Under the pieces are notes generated by a model. The model saw nothing but the letters and a program-made list of their open reading frames with translations. It searched no databases and was not told the DNA's origin. Positions 1 through 7,174 of a stretch of 10,903 nt of DNA are shown in pieces (positions within the stretch are counted from its first letter, which is position 1; the number at the start of each line of letters is the position of its first letter). Source of the DNA: CAZBWE01 sp964568985 (GTDB lineage: Bacteria > Planctomycetota > Phycisphaerae > Sedimentisphaerales > Anaerobacaceae). The stretch is taken from positions 1 through 10,903 of the forward strand of contig CAZMSP010000070.1 of NCBI GenBank assembly GCA_964568985.1. Direction: 5' to 3'. Both the position numbers and the translations under genes were made by a program.

Positions 1-2
1 CC

Positions 3-1238
3 GGGGCAAGCAAGGTAATAGTCCCTTATACAGGTAGTGCCTGGATTGTTCGGCCAATAAAACTGGCCAGTAACCAAGAGATTATTTTCGAGCCGGGGGT
101 CATAGTCGAGTCAATAAGCAATAAGGTTAAGCCAAGTTCTTTTGTAATTTACTCTCCGAAATCGGTTTGGAACACCAAGAAAAATGAACATAAAAGAGGT
201 GATGCGTTATTCAGGGCGACCTGTAAAAGTAATATCGTCTTGAAAGGTTATGGTGCTATACTTTGTATGAGAAAAAAGGAGTATATGGCAGAGCGAAATA
301 CAAGTGAACATCGTCATGTCATTAACCTCAGAAGCTGCCGCAACATAACAATCGAGGGACTCACCTTAAAAGACAGCGGTGGAGATGGAATATTTATTGG
401 CCGCTATCATCAGTATCCAGGGGTAAAATATTACTGTGAGAATATTCTAATCAAGGATGTAACTTGCGACAACAATCTTCGCGATGGAATTTCTGTAATA
501 ACCGTTGATGGCTTGATTATTGAAAACTGTGTTCTCAAGAACACTATTGGGACATGGCCGCAAGCTGGCCTTTGTTTTGAGCCTAACTGGGGAGTTGAGA
601 GATTGAAAAGTGTTATTGTGCGGAACACAACGTTCACGAATAACCGTTCAATAGGTATAAATATAAGCATTCGCAACCTAACATCAAAATCCACAGATGT
701 AGATATGATTTTCGAGAATTTACGCATAACAGATATCAAAGGCAGAAAACCGACATCCTATGCCGGCATTAGGATAACTCATAGTGGAGGTGATGATGGC
801 GCGGACGGTTTAATTAAATTCAAAAATGTTACTAGCGAAAATATGGAAAATGGCACCAGGATAGAAAAGTCAAAAAACTCCCCTTTGGTTAGCTTTGAAA
901 ACTGCGTGTGGAAGAACATAATGAGGGTGTCGCCAATTATAATCCAAACAAAAGAGAAAAAGAAACATAATGTGAGATATTCAGGTGGAGTAGAGTTTAT
1001 TAACTGTCAGGTACTTGATAACAAGAATCGGCCCGCTATCAAAGCAAGCGGTGAAATCCGAAGAGGTGGGTATGGTTTGTATGAAATTCACGGTGACTTG
1101 TATGTTCAGAACCCTAACCGCATTGGGGATTTATATGACTGGAATGGTGCTATGCTGCACAATGTTGACATAACGGTACACTCTGGATTTGTGAATACTG
1201 ATATTAATAACATCGACGTAGAGGACCCGAATATTTGA
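3..1238 (+). CDS. Parallel beta-helix (pectate-lyase-like) protein, 5' end outside the window
   Basis: The frame is open from base 3 to the TGA at 1236-1238 (411 codons), so the gene begins left of the window; the TTG at 240 is only an internal codon. The first codons read like the N-terminal cap of pectin-lyase-fold proteins: a stretch ending near IIFEPGVIVES at about residues 28-38. Repeated coils follow with short hydrophobic strands and Asn-rich turns, such as RNITIEGL, NILIKDVT and GLIIENCVL, plus a Gly-Asp-Asp-Gly turn near base 790. This is the parallel beta-helix pattern of polysaccharide lyases, epimerases and glycan hydrolases. Catalytic residues cannot be assigned, and no signal peptide is visible because the start is missing. 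Its place in a polysaccharide locus suggests it acts on the exported glycan. The fold is fairly certain; the reaction is unknown. The stop may be premature (see the following entry). Confidence 0.8.
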   Translation, partial: GASKVIVPYTGSAWIVRPIKLASNQEIIFEPGVIVESISNKVKPSSFVIYSPKSVWNTKKNEHKRGDALFRATCKSNIVLKGYGAILCMRKKEYMAERNTSEHRHVINLRSCRNITIEGLTLKDSGGDGIFIGRYHQYPGVKYYCENILIKDVTCDNNLRDGISVITVDGLIIENCVLKNTIGTWPQAGLCFEPNWGVERLKSVIVRNTTFTNNRSIGINISIRNLTSKSTDVDMIFENLRITDIKGRKPTSYAGIRITHSGGDDGADGLIKFKNVTSENMENGTRIEKSKNSPLVSFENCVWKNIMRVSPIIIQTKEKKKHNVRYSGGVEFINCQVLDNKNRPAIKASGEIRRGGYGLYEIHGDLYVQNPNRIGDLYDWNGAMLHNVDITVHSGFVNTDINNIDVEDPNI

Positions 1239-1430
1239 AATGATGTCGATTTTGAGCCTTGGTATAGGAAACAGGATATATTGAAAAGCATTGTAATGCG
1301 CAATTGTATCATCAAGGACAATGGCATGTTCGGCGTAGTTATTAATATGGCGCGTATTAAGGCCTTAAGGCGACAATCGACTGGTATGTCAGAAACCGTT
1401 CAGGAAATTAACTTATTCACAAATATCTGA
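1239..1430 (+). pseudogene. Beta-helix coding remnant in frame behind the TGA stop
   Basis: The frame of the preceding beta-helix gene stays open past its TGA for 63 codons, to a second TGA at 1428-1430. The first 40 or so codons contain DVDFEPWYR, LKSIVMRNCIIKDN and GVVINMARI. These parallel an earlier stretch of the upstream gene, LCFEPNWG, LKSVIVRNTTFTNN and GINISIRN (about bases 568-690). At the DNA level both start with ttgaaaag (603 and 1281). After about base 1358 the resemblance ends. No ribosome binding site or start was found for an independent gene. Either the upstream gene carries a nonsense codon, or this is a leftover of a tandem copy joined by deletion. The segment from 1431 to the next gene shows nothing recognisable. 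Confidence 0.6.
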
Positions 1431-1512
1431 AGAAGATGGGAAAGTCCTTTGTTGGATTAGTCAAGCTCGCTAAAAAACGATACGGAAATAATTCCATTTG
1501 GGCAAAGGCGGG

Positions 1513-3927
1513 ATGCTGATACGATATAGTTTCATTACCCTTTTAATGTCCGCACTATTCGGCACTGCACTGTCTGCCGAGGTTAATCCGGCGCTGCGCA
1601 AGAGTTATACGATCTCACCGAAACCTAACTATCCATCGTGCACGGACAAACTCGATACGATTCAACTTACTGACGGCCAAAAGAGCGGCAGCGACTGGCG
1701 AAAGAAGAGCACTGTGGGATGGCGAAGGATGAATTCGCCTCCAGAGATAACTATCGACCTGGAAAAGCTAACTATCTTCGACGAGGTAAGAGTATATACA
1801 CTCGGAGGTGGCTACAGCGGGATAGAGTATCCCAGGTTCATCATCGTTTTGGCAAGCAAGGACGGCAGTAAGTATGAGTTTACAGGCCTTGTAATGGACG
1901 ATAATTCGACTGCACGGAGCTTGCTGGCTCGCGGTGAGAGACCGCGAACCTTCCTAATCAAACATCCGAGAACCGAAGCGAGATTTGTGAAGATACTTTT
2001 ACAGCCCGGCGGCCTAAAGTTTTGTCTTGATGAGATAGAGGTAATACGAGCTTCGGTACGAAGTGACCGGCAAATGACTAAATATAGTGGCGATATTTTT
2101 GTCGCAGCAAACGCAACCGAGGCGGTAGAACTGGTAGAAGAGCAATTGCAACTGGCGGCAAACATTGCCTCGACCATCGAATTTTCAAAAAGCCATGCAC
2201 CTAAAATGCAGGCCTCTATGGTAAATTCGAATCTTAAGCGTTTGCAATATCTCAGCGGAGAGCTATCTGTCGGCGCTGGGTTGCTCAACCGGTCGAAGCT
2301 GACTTCTATTCGCAGAGAATTGGGTGTTATCAGAGCCGGCACTTACCAGCAACTATACAAAAAACCGTATGTTTGCCTGCCTGCAAATCCAATGATGATT
2401 CTGCAGGAGAAAAAGATGCTGTCGCCGGCAGACACTGCAGAAAGTGAGATAAGATTGAGGTTATGGCAGGGCGAGTACGAGTATGGCGCAGTTAATATTA
2501 TAAACTGCTCCGATAAAGATTTGATGGTCGGCGCTGAAGTCTCCCAGTTGGCCGGTCCTGGTAACGCGACAATTGACAGCCAAAAAATTATTACACTCAG
2601 ACGGTCTGTCTTTGTTCATGCTAAGGACTTAGGTATGATAGCCGACCCCTTTGTGTTGCATAACAGTACCAAACCCTTCAGACTGGAACCAGGAGCTGTC
2701 GCACAATTCTGGGTTACGGTATTTTCCCCCGCTTTGAAGGCAGGGCAATACAAGGCGGCTCTGGCTTTCCTTGCGAAGGACTCGAACGGCCGCCAGATGC
2801 CTATCCAAACAGTGCAGCTTAATATGAAAGTCGAGCCGATCAAACTTAATCCTGATGCTGCTCTGAACACATATTGTTGGGCACATCCTCGGCGGTTGCC
2901 TATGACCAGGATGATTTTGCCTGAAGTGGCTCGTGACCTCCGCGAGCACTACATTGACATCTTTGTAGTACATGGTGGCAGCTTGCCATACCCCAAATTC
3001 GTATCGCCCTCTGGGATTATTACTGAAAAACCCTCGTACGGTAAATTTGATGAGCTTCTGAGAATCAACAGTTACGCCAGAATGTACCTGCTTCACCTCG
3101 GCTTCAACTCTGAAGTCGAAGGCAACGGGCGCTTTGGACGGTGGATGACGAATGCCTGGAAGAAAGCTTTCTCTACTTGGTTGGTTGATTTTGTAACGCA
3201 TCTCAAACAGAAAGGGGTTGACTACAGTAGATTCGCCATACAGCCGTTCGATGAAACTCTAAACGACAATTTCTTTGAGCTAAGCAAGCTCATCAAAAAC
3301 GTAGACCATCGCATAAACATTTTTGCGAACTCCTATGGAAAAGGCCAAATGCAAATCTCCCGGCTGAAGGACTTAGTCGATATATGGTGTCTGCCGGAGC
3401 GTCAGACCAAGGTGCATAAAGCAAAGTTTATGATTATCAAGAGTTTTGATAAGCAGATGTGGGTATATGATGCGAAAGGTCCCGGCAAGGCCAACCACCC
3501 CTACGGTTACTATAGGTTGATGCCTTGGCGCGCCTTTAAGCGAGGGCAGACCGGCGCGGGCTTCTGGGCATACTCGGAGGTTAGGAATGAGATTCGGTGG
3601 GATGATACGCTTAAGCCGTTTGGATACTACGCCGTCATCTACGGCGCTGGCAATAGTCCTGTTGACACTCTTGGTGAACCCATAGTGCCTTCTCGGAGAT
3701 GGGAGGCTTGGCGTGAGGGAGTTGAGGACTATCAGTATTTGTACGAGTTGCGCAAAGCCATCGAATCGAACAAGACGACAGACCCTGCCAAAGCTGCGAA
3801 AACGCAGCAGATCCTCGATTCGCAGGTCAATTATGTATTGAGCGCTCCGGACGATTGTAATCGCGTCTATCAGGCCAGAGAAAAGCTGACTGAAGCACTG
3901 CTGCAGCTTAAAGGTCCCTCGAACTAA
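1513..3927 (+). CDS. Secreted discoidin / DUF4091 glycoside-hydrolase-like protein
   Basis: ATG 1513 is chosen over the TTG at 1498 because a purine-rich aaagg lies just upstream and a clean signal peptide follows: a basic start, a hydrophobic core, and cleavage probably after ALSA (about residue 22). The mature protein begins with a discoidin/F5-8C-like domain (about 30-180; LTDG, the ITIDL strand, a closing LDEIEVI). A mostly helical linker follows (about 185-275). Next is a beta-sandwich (about 310-440), then a TIM-barrel-like region (about 445-690) with Asp580-Glu581 in QPFDETLND, a position where related hydrolases carry an acidic catalytic residue. The C-terminal part has SRRWEAWREGVEDYQYLYEL (about 724-743), very close to the hallmark of DUF4091 (PF13320). 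The length of 804 residues suits such multidomain proteins. It probably binds and cleaves or trims extracellular glycan; the substrate is unknown. It is followed by a 302-base gap, so it may end a transcription unit. Confidence 0.85.
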   Translation: MLIRYSFITLLMSALFGTALSAEVNPALRKSYTISPKPNYPSCTDKLDTIQLTDGQKSGSDWRKKSTVGWRRMNSPPEITIDLEKLTIFDEVRVYTLGGGYSGIEYPRFIIVLASKDGSKYEFTGLVMDDNSTARSLLARGERPRTFLIKHPRTEARFVKILLQPGGLKFCLDEIEVIRASVRSDRQMTKYSGDIFVAANATEAVELVEEQLQLAANIASTIEFSKSHAPKMQASMVNSNLKRLQYLSGELSVGAGLLNRSKLTSIRRELGVIRAGTYQQLYKKPYVCLPANPMMILQEKKMLSPADTAESEIRLRLWQGEYEYGAVNIINCSDKDLMVGAEVSQLAGPGNATIDSQKIITLRRSVFVHAKDLGMIADPFVLHNSTKPFRLEPGAVAQFWVTVFSPALKAGQYKAALAFLAKDSNGRQMPIQTVQLNMKVEPIKLNPDAALNTYCWAHPRRLPMTRMILPEVARDLREHYIDIFVVHGGSLPYPKFVSPSGIITEKPSYGKFDELLRINSYARMYLLHLGFNSEVEGNGRFGRWMTNAWKKAFSTWLVDFVTHLKQKGVDYSRFAIQPFDETLNDNFFELSKLIKNVDHRINIFANSYGKGQMQISRLKDLVDIWCLPERQTKVHKAKFMIIKSFDKQMWVYDAKGPGKANHPYGYYRLMPWRAFKRGQTGAGFWAYSEVRNEIRWDDTLKPFGYYAVIYGAGNSPVDTLGEPIVPSRRWEAWREGVEDYQYLYELRKAIESNKTTDPAKAAKTQQILDSQVNYVLSAPDDCNRVYQAREKLTEALLQLKGPSN

Positions 3928-4008
3928 AGTAGTACAGAAGTCACGTTGTTGACTCCAAAATCAATTGTTGGCAGAGCAACATCTAAACTGATAGTTTTGT
4001 TCAAATAA

Positions 4009-4215
4009 CTTTGGACCAGTTATTGGCGTGATTACGAAGGGTCGAAGGACTTGCAGGCAAGGCACTACTTCTATGACTTGTCTGAATTAATTCCATGTAC
4101 TGACCTATTGTCCAGATTCGAGCAAAGGTTTATAGAACCTGACAAGGCAAACTTCTTCTGCTGCAGGCATTATTTACAAGAAGAGGCAGCGATATTGAAT
4201 AATGGATGGTCGTAA
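4009..4215 (+). pseudogene. Unidentified 68-codon open stretch, probable gene remnant
   Basis: This lies in the 302-base gap between the DUF4091 gene and the flippase. The frame is open from 4009 to the TAA at 4213-4215 and has protein-like composition: many aromatic and charged residues, for example YWRDYEG, RHYFYDLSEL, SRFEQRFIEPD and YLQEEAAIL. There is no ATG or GTG near its beginning; the only in-frame weak start is an internal TTG (about 4048) without a ribosome binding site. Upstream, the same frame is open back to the DUF4091 stop except for one TAA at 4006-4008. The family is not recognised. The C-terminal end of a decayed gene is the likeliest reading; a chance open frame remains possible. 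The rest of the gap, 3928-4008, shows nothing clear. Confidence 0.3.
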
Positions 4216-4229
4216 TCGGTAGATAAGGT

Positions 4230-5504
4230 ATGCAAAACAAACAATTGGGCATAAATACAATTCTGTTTGGGCTTGGAGTGACAATACCACTGTTTGTGGA
4301 AAAGATATTGGTGCATCCATTTTTGATGCGGGAAATGGGAGAATCTGCCTTTGGCGAATTCGTAGTCGCGCTCGCTATAGTTATGATGATAGCGATTATA
4401 CCAAGCAACAGCACCACACAGACACTGCTCCGTGAGCACGCAAGGCACAGTGGTGACAATAAAGAGCTTTTTTTCCGTACCTGTTTCTTTACCAATATTT
4501 TCGTACTGTTGGTATTGTTTGCGATAGCCCTGTTCTTCTCCGATACCATCGGGAAATTAGTATCAAAAACTGATGGAAACACGGGGGGTTATATACGTTC
4601 CCTGTCGGTTTATGGTATTTTGTTCGGAAGTATTCCGCTTCTGCAGGGTTTTTTCCGTGTCCGTCTCGAGTTCAAGAACTTTCTTGCGATTGGGACAGGA
4701 CTCGGCGTTGGTGCACTTGCAGTTATTCCATTGGTTAGTGTATACGGCACAGATGGAATAGGCTTTTTATATTGTCTTTGCGCCCTGGGGGGAGTAGTAG
4801 TTGGCATGGTTCTAATGGGAGGTAGAATAGCTGCTCTCCCATTAATAAATATCGCGGAAATCCCCACTATACTGAGAATAAGCATGTTTTTTAGCGGAGG
4901 TGCGGTGCTGGCATTGCTGCAGACATATATGGCCAGGATATATCTCGGTGCCGCTGTTGAGCCCGCTCTGATTAGCCAATTCTTCGCTGCCAACAGTATA
5001 GCCCTGATTTTTGGTGAGCCGGCATCTGTAGTTGGACGTGTTGCGTTTAGTTACCTGGCAAGATGGAAAAGGATTGAAGACTGTCCAAGAAAATTTTTTC
5101 TCAGGCATATAATTATCACGATAGGCATAATCGCAACTATGGGCTTGGCGGCCCTGTTGCTTGGCAAGTTTGTTTTCACGCTGATTTATCCCACCGTAGT
5201 GGCAGTTAGTTATCCGCTGTTCTTAGTGCGTATTTTCGGGCGGATGGCCGCTTCGGTTCGGTCGCTATTGTTCGGATGGGTGAGTAAATTTATGGCTCCC
5301 TGGACAAATTCTGTTGTCGTTGCCATCTGCTTGGTTGTGAATATGAGCTTGCTTGTTCTTCTGGTTAAGCCGCTTGGTGTTATGGGAGCTGCGGTGGCTT
5401 GTACCACCAGTGATATTCTAGTCGGAATTTCCTATGCTTTGCTCATTGCTCCACTTTATTTTAGGACCAACCGGCCTCGCGGCAAACAAGAGCAGCCCCT
5501 ATGA
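4230..5504 (+). CDS. Wzx-like polysaccharide flippase (PST/MOP superfamily)
   Basis: A 424-residue integral membrane protein with roughly 12 hydrophobic segments, the usual size and density for oligosaccharide flippases. The N-terminus (GINTILFGLGVTIPLFVEKI, then FLMREMGESAFGEFVVALA at about residues 31-49) matches the family opening, in which an amphipathic first helix is followed by a loop of the form 'G-x-x-x-F-G-x-F'. Positive charges sit in short loops (about 141-148 and 277-292), as expected for cytoplasmic faces. It would move lipid-linked repeat units across the cytoplasmic membrane for polymerisation. ATG 4230 follows a weak aagg only two bases away. The gene stands apart from its neighbours, with 302 bases before and 239 after, so it may have its own promoter; none was convincingly seen. 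Assignment to the superfamily is firm; the substrate cannot be read from sequence. Confidence 0.85.
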   Translation: MQNKQLGINTILFGLGVTIPLFVEKILVHPFLMREMGESAFGEFVVALAIVMMIAIIPSNSTTQTLLREHARHSGDNKELFFRTCFFTNIFVLLVLFAIALFFSDTIGKLVSKTDGNTGGYIRSLSVYGILFGSIPLLQGFFRVRLEFKNFLAIGTGLGVGALAVIPLVSVYGTDGIGFLYCLCALGGVVVGMVLMGGRIAALPLINIAEIPTILRISMFFSGGAVLALLQTYMARIYLGAAVEPALISQFFAANSIALIFGEPASVVGRVAFSYLARWKRIEDCPRKFFLRHIIITIGIIATMGLAALLLGKFVFTLIYPTVVAVSYPLFLVRIFGRMAASVRSLLFGWVSKFMAPWTNSVVVAICLVVNMSLLVLLVKPLGVMGAAVACTTSDILVGISYALLIAPLYFRTNRPRGKQEQPL

Positions 5505-5585
5505 AAAATGGTTGATTAGTTCCTGCTGCGGAGAGCAAAAATCGACAATATCACCTCTATGGAAGTGGGGATAAAGGCCAAAAAG

Positions 5586-5613
5586 CTGGATTCACGCCTT
5601 CGCGGGAATGACA
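5586..5613. repeat. Imperfect hairpin of a dispersed palindromic repeat type
   Basis: The arms attcacgc (5590-5597) and gcgggaat (5602-5609) pair around a four-base loop, with one A-G mismatch (5594/5605). The surrounding consensus, 'ctggattc-cgcc-ttcgcgggaatgaca', is recalled from small palindromic repeats scattered between genes in many bacterial genomes. Only one copy is present in this window, so dispersal cannot be shown here. No T-run follows, so it is not a classic intrinsic terminator, although the transcript could still fold. Confidence 0.5.
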
Positions 5614-5623
5614 AATACTGTTT

Positions 5624-5692
5624 CCGCAACATATTCTGATTAAGGATGTTTCAACTTTTAACCGATATTTAGTAGTGTTGGTGGATATATTG
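5624..5692 (+). pseudogene. Short frame-broken fragment resembling beta-helix coding sequence
   Basis: Bases 5631-5649 match 442-460 of the left-edge beta-helix gene at 17 of 19 positions. The preceding ccgcaacata (5624-5633) equals bases 338-347 of that gene. Read in frame from 5630 it gives HILIKDVSTFNRY, close to NILIKDVTCDNN in the intact gene. The stretch ends at a TAA (5693-5695), and the aligned reading needs a two-base shift near 5631. It has no start and is too short to be a gene. The remaining bases between flippase and polymerase (5505-5585 and 5696-5730) show nothing recognisable. A chance match of this size is possible. Confidence 0.3.
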
Positions 5693-5743
5693 TAAACATC
5701 CATCTGCAGCGATCTGATACTGATCATGGGTTAGGAACGTAAT

Positions 5744-7105
5744 ATGAGTTTCGAAAGGCTGGTATCTGTACTCGAGACCATTGGGCCGCTTTACCTTTTA
5801 TTAGGAATTCTGGCCTTTGCTGCCTTTGTAGCAGTGTTGCTGCTTATCAAAGATGCGCGGCTTGCATTTGTACCTTTTTTATTGGCCATTTATGTAATCA
5901 ATGTTGAGAATACTACGGCATTTATGCTGCTGTGGGTCTTACGTTGGTTATTTCTCATAGTCCTGGCAACTCGTTCACTTCGGTATATACGGACTATTGG
6001 CCCATTCTCCGCCGGTCAGATAATTTACCTTATACTGATTTTATGGTCACTGTTTATGGCCTTTCATGCGCCGCACCCAACTCGTGGCTTTGCTATCTTT
6101 GCTATTATGTTCCTGACGTTTTTCGGCGTTCTCTTTACAATTATCTCCGAAGTTAAGGATGAATATGCCTTTTTGCGATTTATTCACGTCTTTGTCTACG
6201 TTTCTCTGATTATAGTCATTGGTGCAGCGATTGCGTTTGCCGCAAAGGGTTTTCGAGTGGCCAGTACCATGGGGGCCAGACTTTCAGGTATTTTTGCTAA
6301 TCCCAGCGTGTTTGCAGGCGGATTAGCCATAGCTGTTCCACCTCTTGTCTGGCGGATGCTGCGGGTCAGGAACTGGGCCAAAAAGGCGTTCTACTTTGTA
6401 TTATTCATAGTGGGCTCGGCCTTGACCTTTCTAACGGGCTCGCGCGGCGCCATAGGTGTTGTGATTGTGGGTGTTACAGTTCTATTTGCGCGGTATAACA
6501 TTCGACTTGTACTTCCCTTAGTACTATTGCTGTTCTTTGGCGTTTACGCCGTCTTGCCCTTTGTACAAGAAATGCCGGGCAGCTCACGATTTATGGCCCA
6601 TGTAACTGGAGAGACCGGTCTCACAGGGCGAGGTGAGCTATGGGCAACCGCTTTTGGTTTACTCAAGGAAAACCCGTTTACAGGGCATGGAACCGGCGTT
6701 TCTACCGACGAACAGGACCGGACTTGCCCTGTGAGTTCCTTCCATAATGCGTATCTGGATAGCGCCGTAGATTTGGGTATTCTTGGGCCTATCCTTTGGA
6801 TAACGCTTTACATAATCTATAGTACCAAGGCGTTTAAGCTATGCTTTTCCAAATATATCAGCCCGGAGATGAGAAGCATCAGTTGGCTTTTACTTGGTAA
6901 CTTGTTAGCTTTGAGTCTCCTGGGAATTTTTGCAGGCGCACCTGTTAGTGTAACCAACCTTGCTTCTTATTGGATTCTGATGAATGTAGCGGTCATTATT
7001 TCAGCCGAGCGGATTGTCGAAGCCCAGAAACTTGAGTTGTATGAGGGTACGGCGCCTCTCCAGGAACCTGCCGCTGAATACGGCGAGTCTGCGTATTATT
7101 ATTGA
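5744..7105 (+). CDS. O-antigen ligase / Wzy-type polymerase family membrane protein
   Basis: A 453-residue multi-pass membrane protein (about 11-12 hydrophobic segments) with the marks of the Wzy_C / O-antigen ligase family (PF04932). These are GARLSGIFANPSVFAG at about 177-192, FLTGSRGA at about 229-236, and a large outside loop at about 275-345 containing GRGELW, NPFTGHGTG and SFHNAYLDSAVDLGILG. The Arg in GSRG (234) and the His in FHN (334) fall where ligases and polymerases carry conserved charged residues. It would join lipid-linked repeat units, or attach finished chains to an acceptor, on the outer face of the membrane. Sequence alone does not separate polymerase from ligase; the nearby flippase favours polymerase. 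ATG 5744 has an aggaa about seven bases upstream. The C-terminus ends in a Tyr-rich tail (see findings). Confidence 0.85.
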   Translation: MSFERLVSVLETIGPLYLLLGILAFAAFVAVLLLIKDARLAFVPFLLAIYVINVENTTAFMLLWVLRWLFLIVLATRSLRYIRTIGPFSAGQIIYLILILWSLFMAFHAPHPTRGFAIFAIMFLTFFGVLFTIISEVKDEYAFLRFIHVFVYVSLIIVIGAAIAFAAKGFRVASTMGARLSGIFANPSVFAGGLAIAVPPLVWRMLRVRNWAKKAFYFVLFIVGSALTFLTGSRGAIGVVIVGVTVLFARYNIRLVLPLVLLLFFGVYAVLPFVQEMPGSSRFMAHVTGETGLTGRGELWATAFGLLKENPFTGHGTGVSTDEQDRTCPVSSFHNAYLDSAVDLGILGPILWITLYIIYSTKAFKLCFSKYISPEMRSISWLLLGNLLALSLLGIFAGAPVSVTNLASYWILMNVAVIISAERIVEAQKLELYEGTAPLQEPAAEYGESAYYY

Positions 7106-7174
7106 CGCCTTCCGATTGCGTACAGAACTCTTCTACGGTAGTTTTCTCATCCCAACTTTCCAGGGAACCGAATA

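Noticed and set aside
240..242. TTG as the start of the beta-helix gene
   Set aside because: The frame is open back to base 3 and the upstream codons read as the N-terminal cap of the same fold, so the true start lies outside the window.
1412..1519. 35-codon open stretch (internal ATG 1436) rich in Lys, with its stop overlapping the start of the DUF4091 gene by seven bases
   Set aside because: No recognisable family, no clear ribosome binding site, and short enough to arise by chance. The overlap alone is not enough to call a gene.
1812..2342. Long minus-strand open frame opposite the DUF4091 gene
   Set aside because: It lies fully inside a gene with strong domain evidence and has no family features; other minus-strand frames are likewise shadows.
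3950..3990. Possible promoter (TTGACT-like -35) upstream of the flippase
   Set aside because: No acceptable -10 element at the right spacing.
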